Positions 1 to 8,735 of a DNA stretch of 64,000 nucleotides are shown in pieces. Below the pieces are notes generated by a model that saw only the letters and a program-made list of their open reading frames with translations, had not been told where the DNA came from and searched no databases. The translations under genes were made by a program, and so were the position numbers. Location of the stretch: assembly GCF_015665295.1 (NCBI RefSeq), contig NZ_JADFAJ010000016.1, positions 124,001-188,000 on the forward strand, in the 5' to 3' direction. Every line of letters begins with the position of its first letter. Within the stretch, counting starts at the first letter, position 1. This stretch comes from Maricaulis sp. GTDB lineage: Bacteria; Pseudomonadota; Alphaproteobacteria; Caulobacterales; Maricaulaceae.

Positions 1-6
1 CTTGTA

Positions 7-849
7 TTGGCAGGGTCCACTGCCCAGGCGCAGGACGTACCGCAGGCGACCGCCCTCTGGCGCAGCGAGAATTTTGCCCGCCCGGAAGCGGTCCACGTCC
101 CGCCGGGCAGTGACTGGGCCTATATCGGCAACCAGTCCGGAGACGGTGAGGAAACAGACCCGCCGGGACAGGGCTATGTCTCCCGCCTCAATCTGGTGAC
201 CGGTGAATGGCAGGCCCGCTGGGCAGCCGGATTTGATGATCCGCTGGGCATCGTCTCACAGGGTGATCGTCTCTACATGATCGATGCGGGCCGGCATGTG
301 GTCATGCTCGACCTGGAAAGCGGCATCGAACTCGGTCGCTGGACGATCAGCCAGGACAATGTCTTTCTCAATGACATCGCGATCGAGCCGGATGGCCGCC
401 TCTGGGTGACCGATACGCGCGGCGGTGCGCTGTTTGATCTTGTCGGAGGTCGCTGGCGGCAATTGTTCGAAGGCGAGCCCTTCACCGGCGCCAATGGTGT
501 CGAATATGCCGATGGCTGGATCTATGTTGTCTGCTCCGGCGGCGAGGGCAATCTGATCCGGATTCATCCCGACACGCTTGAAACAACACTACTGCTCGAG
601 GACGAGGGTTCGCTCGACGGCGTCGTGACTGACGGTCGGGGCGGACTGGTGCTGAGCGATTTGCGCGGCCGATTGCTGCACTGGTCGGAAGCAGGCGGCG
701 TGACCGTGCTGGACGGATTTGAGGGCGAGGACATCATGCTCAACTCGATCGGCGGCACACCGGACGGACGGTTCATTTTCGCGCCGCACTGGCGCAGTTC
801 GCAATTGTCGGCCTATGAGATCAGCTACCCGCCATCACCGGGCGGCTGA
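7..849 (+). CDS. SMP-30/gluconolactonase-like beta-propeller protein, true start probably upstream of the window
   Basis: Long ORF at window edge; repeated propeller-like segments (NGVEYADGWIYVVCSGGEGNLIRIHPDTLE); secretion-signal remnant (AGSTAQAQ). Confidence 0.6.
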   Translation: MAGSTAQAQDVPQATALWRSENFARPEAVHVPPGSDWAYIGNQSGDGEETDPPGQGYVSRLNLVTGEWQARWAAGFDDPLGIVSQGDRLYMIDAGRHVVMLDLESGIELGRWTISQDNVFLNDIAIEPDGRLWVTDTRGGALFDLVGGRWRQLFEGEPFTGANGVEYADGWIYVVCSGGEGNLIRIHPDTLETTLLLEDEGSLDGVVTDGRGGLVLSDLRGRLLHWSEAGGVTVLDGFEGEDIMLNSIGGTPDGRFIFAPHWRSSQLSAYEISYPPSPGG

Positions 850-925
850 TAAGCCGGCTGCAAGCTGATACAATGATGAACATGAGGGTCTTGCTCATGC
901 CGCAATCCCGGGCCAGCTTGGTGGC

Positions 926-1591
926 ATGATCACTCTGCTTGCCACCCTCGCCCTGTTTCAGGCGACCGACCCTGCACCTGCCAGCGAACCGCCTGTCACA
1001 GAGCCTGTGGCCACGGCCGAAGCTGCCGCAGCGGTTGAACTCGACCGCGAGCGGGTCCTGTCAGGCATCAATGACTATCTCAACTCGGTCGACACACTGC
1101 GTTCGCGCTTCATCCAGATCGCGCCGGACGGATCCATGGCGGAGGGCAATCTGGCGCTCGCCCGGCCGGGCCGACTGCGCCTCGATTATGATGATCCCAA
1201 TCCGCTGCGCATTATCGCAGACGGAACCACAGTTGCCGTCGAGGACCAGGCGCTTGAGACGGTGGACCGGATTCCGCTGCGATCAACCCCGCTCTGGTGG
1301 CTTCTCAAGCCGGAAATCGACATCGCCGAAGATGCTGCCATCGTCTCGATGGAGCGGGAATTCGGCTTTCTCTACCTCACCCTGCGCGACCCGTCCGAAG
1401 AGATGGAGGGCGAGATCATGTTCGTTTTCGCCGAGCCAAGCTATGAATTGCGCGAGTGGTATGTCACGGATGCACTTGGGGAAATTACCCGAGTCACGCT
1501 CTCCGGTGTTCAATCCGGCGAAGCACTTAGCCCGCGTCTGTTTGTGATCCCAGAGCCGGAGAGCCGGCGCGATTCCCGGCGCGGCCGCTAA
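926..1591 (+). CDS. lolA: Outer-membrane lipoprotein carrier protein LolA
   Basis: Signal peptide then LNSVDTLRSRFIQIAPDGSMAEGNLALARPGRLRLDYDDPNPLRIIADG, typical LolA N-terminal domain. Confidence 0.85.
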   Translation: MITLLATLALFQATDPAPASEPPVTEPVATAEAAAAVELDRERVLSGINDYLNSVDTLRSRFIQIAPDGSMAEGNLALARPGRLRLDYDDPNPLRIIADGTTVAVEDQALETVDRIPLRSTPLWWLLKPEIDIAEDAAIVSMEREFGFLYLTLRDPSEEMEGEIMFVFAEPSYELREWYVTDALGEITRVTLSGVQSGEALSPRLFVIPEPESRRDSRRGR

Positions 1592-1660
1592 AAGGTTGCG
1601 GCTTTTTGGACACACGCAATTTCTTTCTCATTTTTTATTTGTAAAAGACTGGACGCTGTG

Positions 1661-1820
1661 GCGTTATTGTAACGCTGACTGAGAGGCAATGGATCGGCGT
1701 CGTCCCCCCGCTTGCGGATCCTTATCTCAGTCGCGCCGGATTGATCCCCTCCCGGCGCTGCGCTCTTACAGACAAGCGCATGGCTTTGCGCCCGGTCTCC
1801 TCCCCCTCGAGACCGGGCGC
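1661..1820 (+). ncRNA. Candidate structured small RNA: five consecutive hairpins, the last a terminator-like stem
   Basis: Stems: GCGTTA/TAACGC 1661-1675; GACTGAGA/TCTCAGTC 1677-1732 (inner GGATC/GATCC); GCGCCGG/CCGGCGC 1733-1758; TGCGCT/AGCGCA 1759-1780; GCGCCCGGTCTC/GAGACCGGGCGC 1788-1820 followed by AATTCGTTTT. Strand inferred from the trailing T-run. Confidence 0.5.
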
Positions 1821-1830
1821 AATTCGTTTT
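1788..1830 (+). terminator. Rho-independent-like terminator
   Basis: Perfect 12-bp stem GCGCCCGGTCTC-N9-GAGACCGGGCGC then aattcgTTTT. Confidence 0.55.
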
Positions 1831-1913
1831 GCCCCCTGGCCACCGCGACCCGTTCCCCGCTTCTCGCATCTACACCCCTGTTGCGCGGCGGGATTGAAGG
1901 TTAAATACGGTCC

Positions 1914-2522
1914 ATGCAGTTCCACGATGACCCCGACGACGCGGACATTCCGCGCCTGCTCGAAGAAATCCCGCTTCTCTACAAGGCCAAGGCCTTCGCG
2001 GAGAGTCTCAATTCAAATTCCTGGTTTGCCCGTCTCGGTGAACCGCTGGATGAGCGCGAGCTATTCCTCGCCCGCGCCTATCTTGACGGGCTGGGCTTTC
2101 CCGACGCCGAACCAGCGGCTCTGTCAGACTGGGACGAAGCCGCCGGTGCCGCTGAAACCCTCGACCGCGACCCGGTCAGTTGGGAAGCCGAGGAAATGTT
2201 GCGTACCGGCCTGGTTTCCCGGGTCCTGGAACGCCTCGATGAAGAGGCGGTGCACGCCGCCCTGTCCATGGTCGCGCAGAAGACCGGTGACAGCGCTCGC
2301 GACATTGTCGAGGACGCCGCCTCGATGGATGATGTCGAAGACATGACCCTTGTAAATGCCGCGGCTGGCGCCCTTGCCCAAGCCGCCAATGGCGCCGCCC
2401 TGGTCATCCTTGCGGAGGCCGAGGCCGATGACCCGCCCCACCCTTTCCTCGCGCGCTGGCGGCTATTTGCCCGCGGGCGCTGGCCTGTCGGCCTCGCCGG
2501 CTCGACCTACAACATTCTGTGA
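1914..2522 (+). CDS. Conserved hypothetical protein (acidic, Ala-rich)
   Basis: Uninterrupted ORF with good codon bias between the lolA and xth genes. Confidence 0.65.
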   Translation: MQFHDDPDDADIPRLLEEIPLLYKAKAFAESLNSNSWFARLGEPLDERELFLARAYLDGLGFPDAEPAALSDWDEAAGAAETLDRDPVSWEAEEMLRTGLVSRVLERLDEEAVHAALSMVAQKTGDSARDIVEDAASMDDVEDMTLVNAAAGALAQAANGAALVILAEAEADDPPHPFLARWRLFARGRWPVGLAGSTYNIL

Positions 2523-2554
2523 TCCCAACTCAGATCCCAATTTGAAAGACCGTC

Positions 2555-3367
2555 ATGCCGCTTACAATTGCCAGCTGGAACATCAACTCCGTGCGCCTGC
2601 GCGCTGTGCCGCTCGTCTCGGACTGGGTGCGTGAAGCCGATCCGGATGTGCTTTGCCTGCAGGAAATCAAGTGCCTGGAGGAGCAATTCCCGGAAGACGC
2701 CTTCCGCGAGATGGGGTTCCGGCATTTCCACATTCGCGGTCAGAAGGGCATGCATGGCGTGGCTGTCGCGTCAAAATACCCGCTTGAGGATCTCGGCGAC
2801 GCCGGACTCTGCCCGCGCGGCGAAGCGCGCCACCAGCGAGTGGGTGTGGAAGGCCTCGAGCTCCACAATTTCTATATTCCCGCCGGCGGCGACGAGCCGG
2901 ATCCGGCGGTCAATCCGCGCTTTGCCCACAAGCTGGAATTCCTCGACCGGATCGAGGCCTATTTCGCCGGCCGCGCGGCGGAAAATGCGCCGATAATCCT
3001 GGTCGGTGATTTCAACATCGCCCCCTATGAGCACGATGTGTGGTCACACAAACAACTGCTGAAAGTGGTCTCGCACACACCGGTCGAGGTGGACGCGCTC
3101 GAACGCATTCGCCTGGCCGGCCAGTTTTCGGATGTGGCCCGCGAGCTCATCCCCATGGATGAGAAAATCTACACCTGGTGGAGCTATCGGGCGAAGGACT
3201 GGCGGGCGGCGAATCGCGGTCGTCGCCTGGACCATATCTGGGCCTCACCTGCCGCCCGCACGCGCGCCCTGGCCGGCGGCCGCGACGCCTTCCGCGTCTG
3301 GGAAGACGAGCGCAGCCGTGACAAGCCGTCAGATCACGCGCCGGTAGTGCTGACGCTTGGTGATTAG
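2555..3367 (+). CDS. xth: Exodeoxyribonuclease III
   Basis: IASWNINSVRLR, DVLCLQEIKC, LVGDFNIAPYEHDVW, RLDHIWAS, SDHAPV: EEP/AP-endonuclease motifs. Confidence 0.93.
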   Translation: MPLTIASWNINSVRLRAVPLVSDWVREADPDVLCLQEIKCLEEQFPEDAFREMGFRHFHIRGQKGMHGVAVASKYPLEDLGDAGLCPRGEARHQRVGVEGLELHNFYIPAGGDEPDPAVNPRFAHKLEFLDRIEAYFAGRAAENAPIILVGDFNIAPYEHDVWSHKQLLKVVSHTPVEVDALERIRLAGQFSDVARELIPMDEKIYTWWSYRAKDWRAANRGRRLDHIWASPAARTRALAGGRDAFRVWEDERSRDKPSDHAPVVLTLGD

Positions 3368-3398
3368 AGGCGTTCGCCCTGGCCCGAACTGCCGCTAG

Positions 3399-4112
3399 TC
3401 AGTTCTGCAGCCGGTAGCCACCGCTTTCGGTGACCAGCAGGCGAGCATGGGCAGGATCGGGCTCAATCTTCTGGCGCAGCCGGTAGATATGGGTCTCCAG
3501 CGTGTGCGTGGTCACGGCCGGATTATAGCCCCAGACCTCGTGCAGCAGCTCGTCGCGCGGAACCGGCTTGCCACCGGCGCGATAGAGATATTTCAGAATA
3601 TTGGTCTCTTTCTCGGTGAGCCGGATCTTTTTCTCGTCCGCGGTCAAAAGCAGCTTCATCGCCGGGCGGAATTCGTAGGGTCCGACCTGGAAGACCGCAT
3701 CCTCACTTTGCTCGTGACTGCGCAGATGCGCCCGCACACGCGCCAGCAGGACCGAGAACTTGAAGGGCTTTGTGACATAGTCATTGGCGCCGGACTCAAG
3801 ACCAAGGATCTGGTCGGCATCGGTATCCTGACCTGTCAGCATGACAATCGGGGCGGTGATACCGTTCTTGCGCATCAGGCGACAGGTTTCACGCCCGTCC
3901 ATGTCCGGCAGGTCGACATCAAGCAGAATGAGGTCAGCCCGTTCATTGCGGGCGATCGTCATTCCGCCGCCGGCGGTTTCGGCGGACAGGGTCCGGAATT
4001 CCTCGTGCAAGGCGAATTGCTCGGCCAGGGCTTCCCGGAGATCTTCGTCATCATCGACGATGAGGATGGTTTTTTGCGCGTTCATGCGTTGATCATGCCC
4101 ATTTCGTTTCAC
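3399..4112 (-). CDS. OmpR/PhoB-family response regulator
   Basis: Receiver domain (VDDDEDLRE, LILLDVDLPDMDG, KPFK) plus winged-helix C-terminus (THTLETHIYRLRQKIEPD). Confidence 0.9.
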   Translation of the reverse strand: MKRNGHDQRMNAQKTILIVDDDEDLREALAEQFALHEEFRTLSAETAGGGMTIARNERADLILLDVDLPDMDGRETCRLMRKNGITAPIVMLTGQDTDADQILGLESGANDYVTKPFKFSVLLARVRAHLRSHEQSEDAVFQVGPYEFRPAMKLLLTADEKKIRLTEKETNILKYLYRAGGKPVPRDELLHEVWGYNPAVTTHTLETHIYRLRQKIEPDPAHARLLVTESGGYRLQN

Positions 4113-4339
4113 AAGGCAATTCCTGCCGGGTGGCAGTTTTTGCCCGGCAGTTTTTGCTGGTTGGTGGAAAATTGTCCTGCGGCGACTTGGCTGACATCTG
4201 GTCCCGAAATTGCTTGGTTAATCGCAGGTCCGCATTTGCGGACAATCCTCCGTGGTGGGGGAGGCGAAGTGGACGCCTGCGCACTCGCTTGTGCTGGATG
4301 TCCCTCGCCGACCACCGCGTTTTCAGATACGTTTTTCGA

Positions 4340-4840
4340 ATGGAATGGCAAGTCAGCCGGAATGGCAGCCTCGTGCTGGAAAGCTGCACAGTACGCGCAG
4401 CGCTCGGTCGTTCGGGAGTCACGAAGGCGTCAAACAAGCGTGAGGGCGACGGGGCGACGCCACTCGGACAGTATCCGCTGCGCCGTGTACTCTATCGCGC
4501 AGACAGGGTAGCGCAGCCCCAAACCAGCCTGCCATGCCGGGCGCTGCGCCGGGATGACGGCTGGTGTGATGCCCCGGATGATCCTGCCTACAACCGACCG
4601 GTCCGCCTGCCCTACCCGGCCTCACATGAGGTCCTGTGGCGCGAGGACGGGCTGTACGACATCATTCTTGTGATCGGTCACAATGACGACCCGCCCGAGC
4701 CCGGTGCAGGCTCGGCGATTTTCCTGCACTGCAAACGCGATGATTATGCGCCAACCGAAGGGTGTGTGGCCCTCGACGCGGGCGATGTCCGCAGCCTGCT
4801 CGCCACGGCCCGCCCCGGCGATCTGCTCCGGATCGACTAG
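4340..4840 (+). CDS. L,D-transpeptidase (YkuD) family protein
   Basis: VIGHNDDPPEPGAGSAIFLHCKRDDYAPTEGCVALDAGDV: YkuD catalytic HxxxxxxxxxxxxxS..GC-like region; start chosen at ATG 4340. Confidence 0.75.
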   Translation: MEWQVSRNGSLVLESCTVRAALGRSGVTKASNKREGDGATPLGQYPLRRVLYRADRVAQPQTSLPCRALRRDDGWCDAPDDPAYNRPVRLPYPASHEVLWREDGLYDIILVIGHNDDPPEPGAGSAIFLHCKRDDYAPTEGCVALDAGDVRSLLATARPGDLLRID

Positions 4841-5514
4841 TCGATCCGCGGTCCGAAAAAGCCCGTCCCGACCCGGATCGAGGTCGCCCCCAGACCAATA
4901 GCGACCGGGTAGTCGGCACTCATGCCCATCGACAACTCGGCAACGCCGCTATCGGCAGCCAGTTTGGCAAGCAGGGCAAAATGCAATCCGGCCGGCTGTT
5001 CAGCTGGCGGGATGCACATCAGCCCGTCAATCGCAAAGCCATACTGGTTTCGCATGCGCGCCACGAAATCCGGCACGTCGGCGGCGGCGATGCCCGCCTT
5101 TTGCGGCTCATCGCCGGTATTGACCTGGACCAGCAGGCGCGGCGTCCGGTTTTGCCGGTCCATTTCCTTGCGCAGGCTGGCGGCAAGCTTCTCGCGATCA
5201 AGGGTTTCGATAACATCGAACAAGGCGACAGCCTCGGCCGCCTTATTGGTCTGCAACGGACCGATGAGGCGAAGCTCAAGATCCGGATAGGCTTCACGAC
5301 GCGCCTGCCAGTGCGCCTGGGCTTCCTGGACGCGGTTTTCTCCGAATACCCGCTGTCCGGCCGCAAGGGCAGCCTCGAGCCGCTCTTCGGGCTGGCGTTT
5401 CGAGACCGCGACCAGTTTGATGGCCTCAGCTGGTCGCCCGCATTCACGTGCGAGCGTGCGTATTTCGGCGAGCAGGGCGCTACGGCGGTCGGCGATATCA
5501 AGGGAAACAGTCAT
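4837..5514 (-). CDS. YggS-family pyridoxal-phosphate homeostasis protein
   Basis: IKLVAVSKRQPEE, FGENRVQEAQAHW, LIGPLQTNK, LSMGMSADYPVAI, IRVGTGFFG. Confidence 0.9.
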   Translation of the reverse strand: MTVSLDIADRRSALLAEIRTLARECGRPAEAIKLVAVSKRQPEERLEAALAAGQRVFGENRVQEAQAHWQARREAYPDLELRLIGPLQTNKAAEAVALFDVIETLDREKLAASLRKEMDRQNRTPRLLVQVNTGDEPQKAGIAAADVPDFVARMRNQYGFAIDGLMCIPPAEQPAGLHFALLAKLAADSGVAELSMGMSADYPVAIGLGATSIRVGTGFFGPRID

Positions 5515-6148
5515 GACGTCGCCCTACGATGCAGTGACCAGATTGGCAAGCATGGCTGCGCGCGTCCGGGGCCGGGCGTGGACATCTCTGCCGCCTCTGC
5601 TGGCGCTGACCGATCCCGATCGGCAACCGGATCCGGTCGCGCTCGCCGAGTTGTTACCGCCGGGCAGCGGGCTTGTCTTTCGGCATTTCGGCGCCCCGGA
5701 TCGGGCCGACCAAGCGATGCAGGCACGCGAAACCACGAGTCGGCGCGGAGTATGCTTCCTGGTTTCAGCTGATCCTGAACTGGCCCGGCGGTGCGGCGCC
5801 GACGGCATTCACTGGCCTGAGCATGACCTGCCCTCGGCAGCGCGGGCGCGAGCCCGGGGCGATACCCGCCTGTTCACGGCATCCGCGCATTCGCCGCGAG
5901 CCTTGCGTTGCGCCGCGTCGGCCGGCATTGATGCGGCGCTGGTTTCGACCGTATTCCCCAGCGCCAGTCCGAGTTCGGGGCGGGCCATGGGTCCGTTTGC
6001 CGTTGCGGCTTGGGCAAGGCAAAGCCAGGTGCCGGTCTATGCCCTTGGCGGCATTAATCCGCACACAATCAGCCGCTTGAATGGATTGGGGATTTCAGGG
6101 GTTGCTGTCGTCGGCGCGATCAGAAGCGCAGGGCCGACTCGAACTTGA
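5513..6148 (+). CDS. Thiamine-phosphate synthase-like protein
   Basis: TIM-barrel TenI/ThiE-like: GIHWPEHDLPSAAR, SAHSPRALRCAASAGIDAALVSTVFPSASPSSG, VPVYALGGINPHTISRLNGLGISGVAVVGAI. Confidence 0.75.
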   Translation: MTSPYDAVTRLASMAARVRGRAWTSLPPLLALTDPDRQPDPVALAELLPPGSGLVFRHFGAPDRADQAMQARETTSRRGVCFLVSADPELARRCGADGIHWPEHDLPSAARARARGDTRLFTASAHSPRALRCAASAGIDAALVSTVFPSASPSSGRAMGPFAVAAWARQSQVPVYALGGINPHTISRLNGLGISGVAVVGAIRSAGPTRT

Positions 6149-6551
6149 TTTCCGGCTGCCGCTCTTCATCGTCGGCATTGCGGACAAAGAAGCTGTCATC
6201 CGGCGAAGCAAAGCGAACCTGACCGCCAAGCCGGATACGATCACCAAAGGTCACGAAGGCACCCGCGCTGAGATCACTGCTGAGGCGGGTATCGCTGCGG
6301 TCCTGGAAGCCCAGCGTGACGCCCCAGCGCTCGCCCAGCTCAAGATCATAGGTCGTGCCTTCTTCCAGCTCGGGCGTTGGCGCTTCCGCCATCGAGAGCG
6401 TGAAAGCCTCATACCAAGGCGCAACGACTTCGGTATCCGGAGCCGGCTCCTGGGCCATGGCGGCAGGCGCACAGAGAAAAATCGCCGCGGCAGCACCTGC
6501 CACAGTCGACTTTCGACCAATGATTTCAAACGGCTTCACCCGCCAGATCAT
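6120..6551 (-). CDS. Secreted/periplasmic protein, possibly NtrZ-like
   Basis: Signal peptide (AAIFLCAPAAMAQ) then short domain LELGERWGVTLGFQDR; NtrZ resemblance is from memory only. Confidence 0.5.
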   Translation of the reverse strand: MIWRVKPFEIIGRKSTVAGAAAAIFLCAPAAMAQEPAPDTEVVAPWYEAFTLSMAEAPTPELEEGTTYDLELGERWGVTLGFQDRSDTRLSSDLSAGAFVTFGDRIRLGGQVRFASPDDSFFVRNADDEERQPEIKFESALRF

Positions 6552-6655
6552 TGCTTTTCTCCCTCACGCCCTTCTGTTCTAGCGCAGCGCAGCTGGCCAC
6601 CCCAAACAGAATCTGCGGAAATCATGAAAGAAGTCCGAGTCCTGTGGCGGATTTA

Positions 6656-7921
6656 TCAATACCGCCAACCAAGCTCCAGGAAAGCGGTCATCGTATCGAT
6701 TTCGCCTTGTCGGCGCCCGCCTGGCCGAAGCTGCGGCGCGGTTTGCCGCGCCGATTGCACGCCGAACGCCACAAGACCGTGATCGCCGACCAAACGGGAA
6801 GTCCCGGCCTGCCAGACCGACCCGTCGCTGTGGACCAGATCATCGCTGTAGGCGGCATATTCCAGAGTGGTCAGCCAGTTGCCCTGCTCCCAGCCAACCG
6901 AGCCCGACAGCGCTTCATGGTCACCGGACGCGGCGACCCCGTTATTGCTGCGTCGCCAGCGCGCACCGGCTCGCCAGGCTCGCCAACGCCAGGACAGGCC
7001 GGCATCCAGCCCGGAAACCGGCTCGAATCCCTGGACACCGTCATGCCCCCCCGCCTGGCTGGCAGCGGCGCTGATCGCCCATTCATGCTCACCGCGACGG
7101 ACCTCCCAGTTCAGTGCCAGTTCGGTAATTGCGGTTTGAACCGCCCCGACCTGACCGCCGGGCAGGGTCCGGCGTGGACAGTAGTCAATGCCACACTGGC
7201 CGGCCCCGGGCGTGTATGAACCGGCCACGCGGAAAGTGCCGACAGTGCTTGCCTGGCCAAGCGCGATCGATCTGAACACCAGTTTGGGATCATGACCCGA
7301 GAAAGGCGTTTCTGTCCGGATGGCCTGGCGAGCAGCCGCGAGAAGATGGCCGCCATCAGCGCGGATCAGACGGGCCGTAGCCGGTCCGCCTACCGGATCC
7401 AGCCGCGCGGCGCCCGGGCCATAGCCCAGTCGAACCTCTCCCCAGCCGGTGTCGGCAAAGACATAGGCGTCCGACAGCATCGAGCGGTGCCGGTCACCGG
7501 CTTCGCTGCCGGCACTGTACAGTCCACTATCTGTCGCGACCGGTACAAGCGGCGCCGTGTCCGCACCCACCCTGGCACAATCGGCGGCCCCGGCCGGGCA
7601 ATCGCCAACGCGGCCGCCCTGTGGCGCATTTAGCAAATCGCGCTCCGCATGAGCCGTCAGCACAAGACCCCAGCGCCGACCGCTGTCGGTGAAGCTTTCG
7701 AAATCGAGGCCGACCTCAATATCCGAAAGCCATTCCGGATCGCTGTCCGGCGTGTCGCCCGCCAACAGAACAAGGCCGAGATCCACGCGCCAGGCAAGGC
7801 TGTGCACTTCGTCTGTGTCAAAGGAATTATTTGGAAAATCAACGGCCTGGGGGAATGCCGGCGGGCCCGCAAGTGCTCCGGACAAAGCGGCGATGAGTAT
7901 CGCGCTGATTGTCCGTTTCAT
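6656..7921 (-). CDS. Outer-membrane porin
   Basis: Signal peptide, alternating beta-strand pattern, C-terminal aromatic (ELGWRY). Confidence 0.65.
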   Translation of the reverse strand: MKRTISAILIAALSGALAGPPAFPQAVDFPNNSFDTDEVHSLAWRVDLGLVLLAGDTPDSDPEWLSDIEVGLDFESFTDSGRRWGLVLTAHAERDLLNAPQGGRVGDCPAGAADCARVGADTAPLVPVATDSGLYSAGSEAGDRHRSMLSDAYVFADTGWGEVRLGYGPGAARLDPVGGPATARLIRADGGHLLAAARQAIRTETPFSGHDPKLVFRSIALGQASTVGTFRVAGSYTPGAGQCGIDYCPRRTLPGGQVGAVQTAITELALNWEVRRGEHEWAISAAASQAGGHDGVQGFEPVSGLDAGLSWRWRAWRAGARWRRSNNGVAASGDHEALSGSVGWEQGNWLTTLEYAAYSDDLVHSDGSVWQAGTSRLVGDHGLVAFGVQSARQTAPQLRPGGRRQGEIDTMTAFLELGWRY

Positions 7922-8185
7922 CGCTCGCGGTCCCGCCGATCGGCCCCGTCCCCCCGGACGTCGCGCCTTAAAGGAGGCGAGGCCGGTCGTCTGGTCAAGC
8001 GCCGGGAAAGCGTCGATAGCGTGTTCACGTAAACATGTTGCAGGTTTGCCACGCTTGTGCGGGTGCCTTTCATCGCTGGCGCGTACGATTTCGCGTGTTA
8101 TACAAACCGTTCAAAACCTGAGGCGCATTCGCGTCCTGCAGTTTCTCGTGCGTTTTCGCCGTTTGTTTCGAAGGAGTCACGGCAC

Positions 8186-8680
8186 ATGTCGGACCGTCGG
8201 ATTCTTGGATTGATCCTTTCTGCCGCAATTCTTGCCCTTCCGGCCTGCGCCTCGCGCAATGCCGACGCGGCAGACTCGTCTTCAGAGTCGTCCGGGCTGC
8301 GCCTGCCCTCCATTCCCAACCCGCTGGCCGGCAATCGCGTGGTCGAGCCGGAAGGCATCGGGGTCAATGGTTTCCTTTGGCGCGCAAGCCTCGACACGAT
8401 CAGCTTCATGCCGCTGGCCGAACTCGACCCATTTGGCGGCGTGATCGTCACCGACTGGTATGCCAATCCGCAGATGGCGACCGAGCGTTTCAAGCTCACG
8501 GTCTATATTCTCGATACCCGACTGCGCGCCGACGCCCTGGCGGTCAGCGTTTTCCGTCAGGTTCGCAGCGAGAGCGGCGAGTGGATCGACGCGGAAACAG
8601 GCGCCGAGACGGCCTATGACATCGAGAACGCCATCCTCACCCGTGCACGCCAACTGCGTATCTCGCAGCTGGAAAACTAG
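8186..8680 (+). CDS. DUF3576-type lipoprotein
   Basis: Lipobox-like ALPACAS; GVNGFLWRASLDTISFMPLAELDPFGGVIVTDWY; position directly before leuS. Confidence 0.75.
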   Translation: MSDRRILGLILSAAILALPACASRNADAADSSSESSGLRLPSIPNPLAGNRVVEPEGIGVNGFLWRASLDTISFMPLAELDPFGGVIVTDWYANPQMATERFKLTVYILDTRLRADALAVSVFRQVRSESGEWIDAETGAETAYDIENAILTRARQLRISQLEN

Positions 8681-8735
8681 TCCGACTGCACAGGCTGACT
8701 GATTACCGGGGGCGCGGCGCGGCCGCGGGCCAGAC

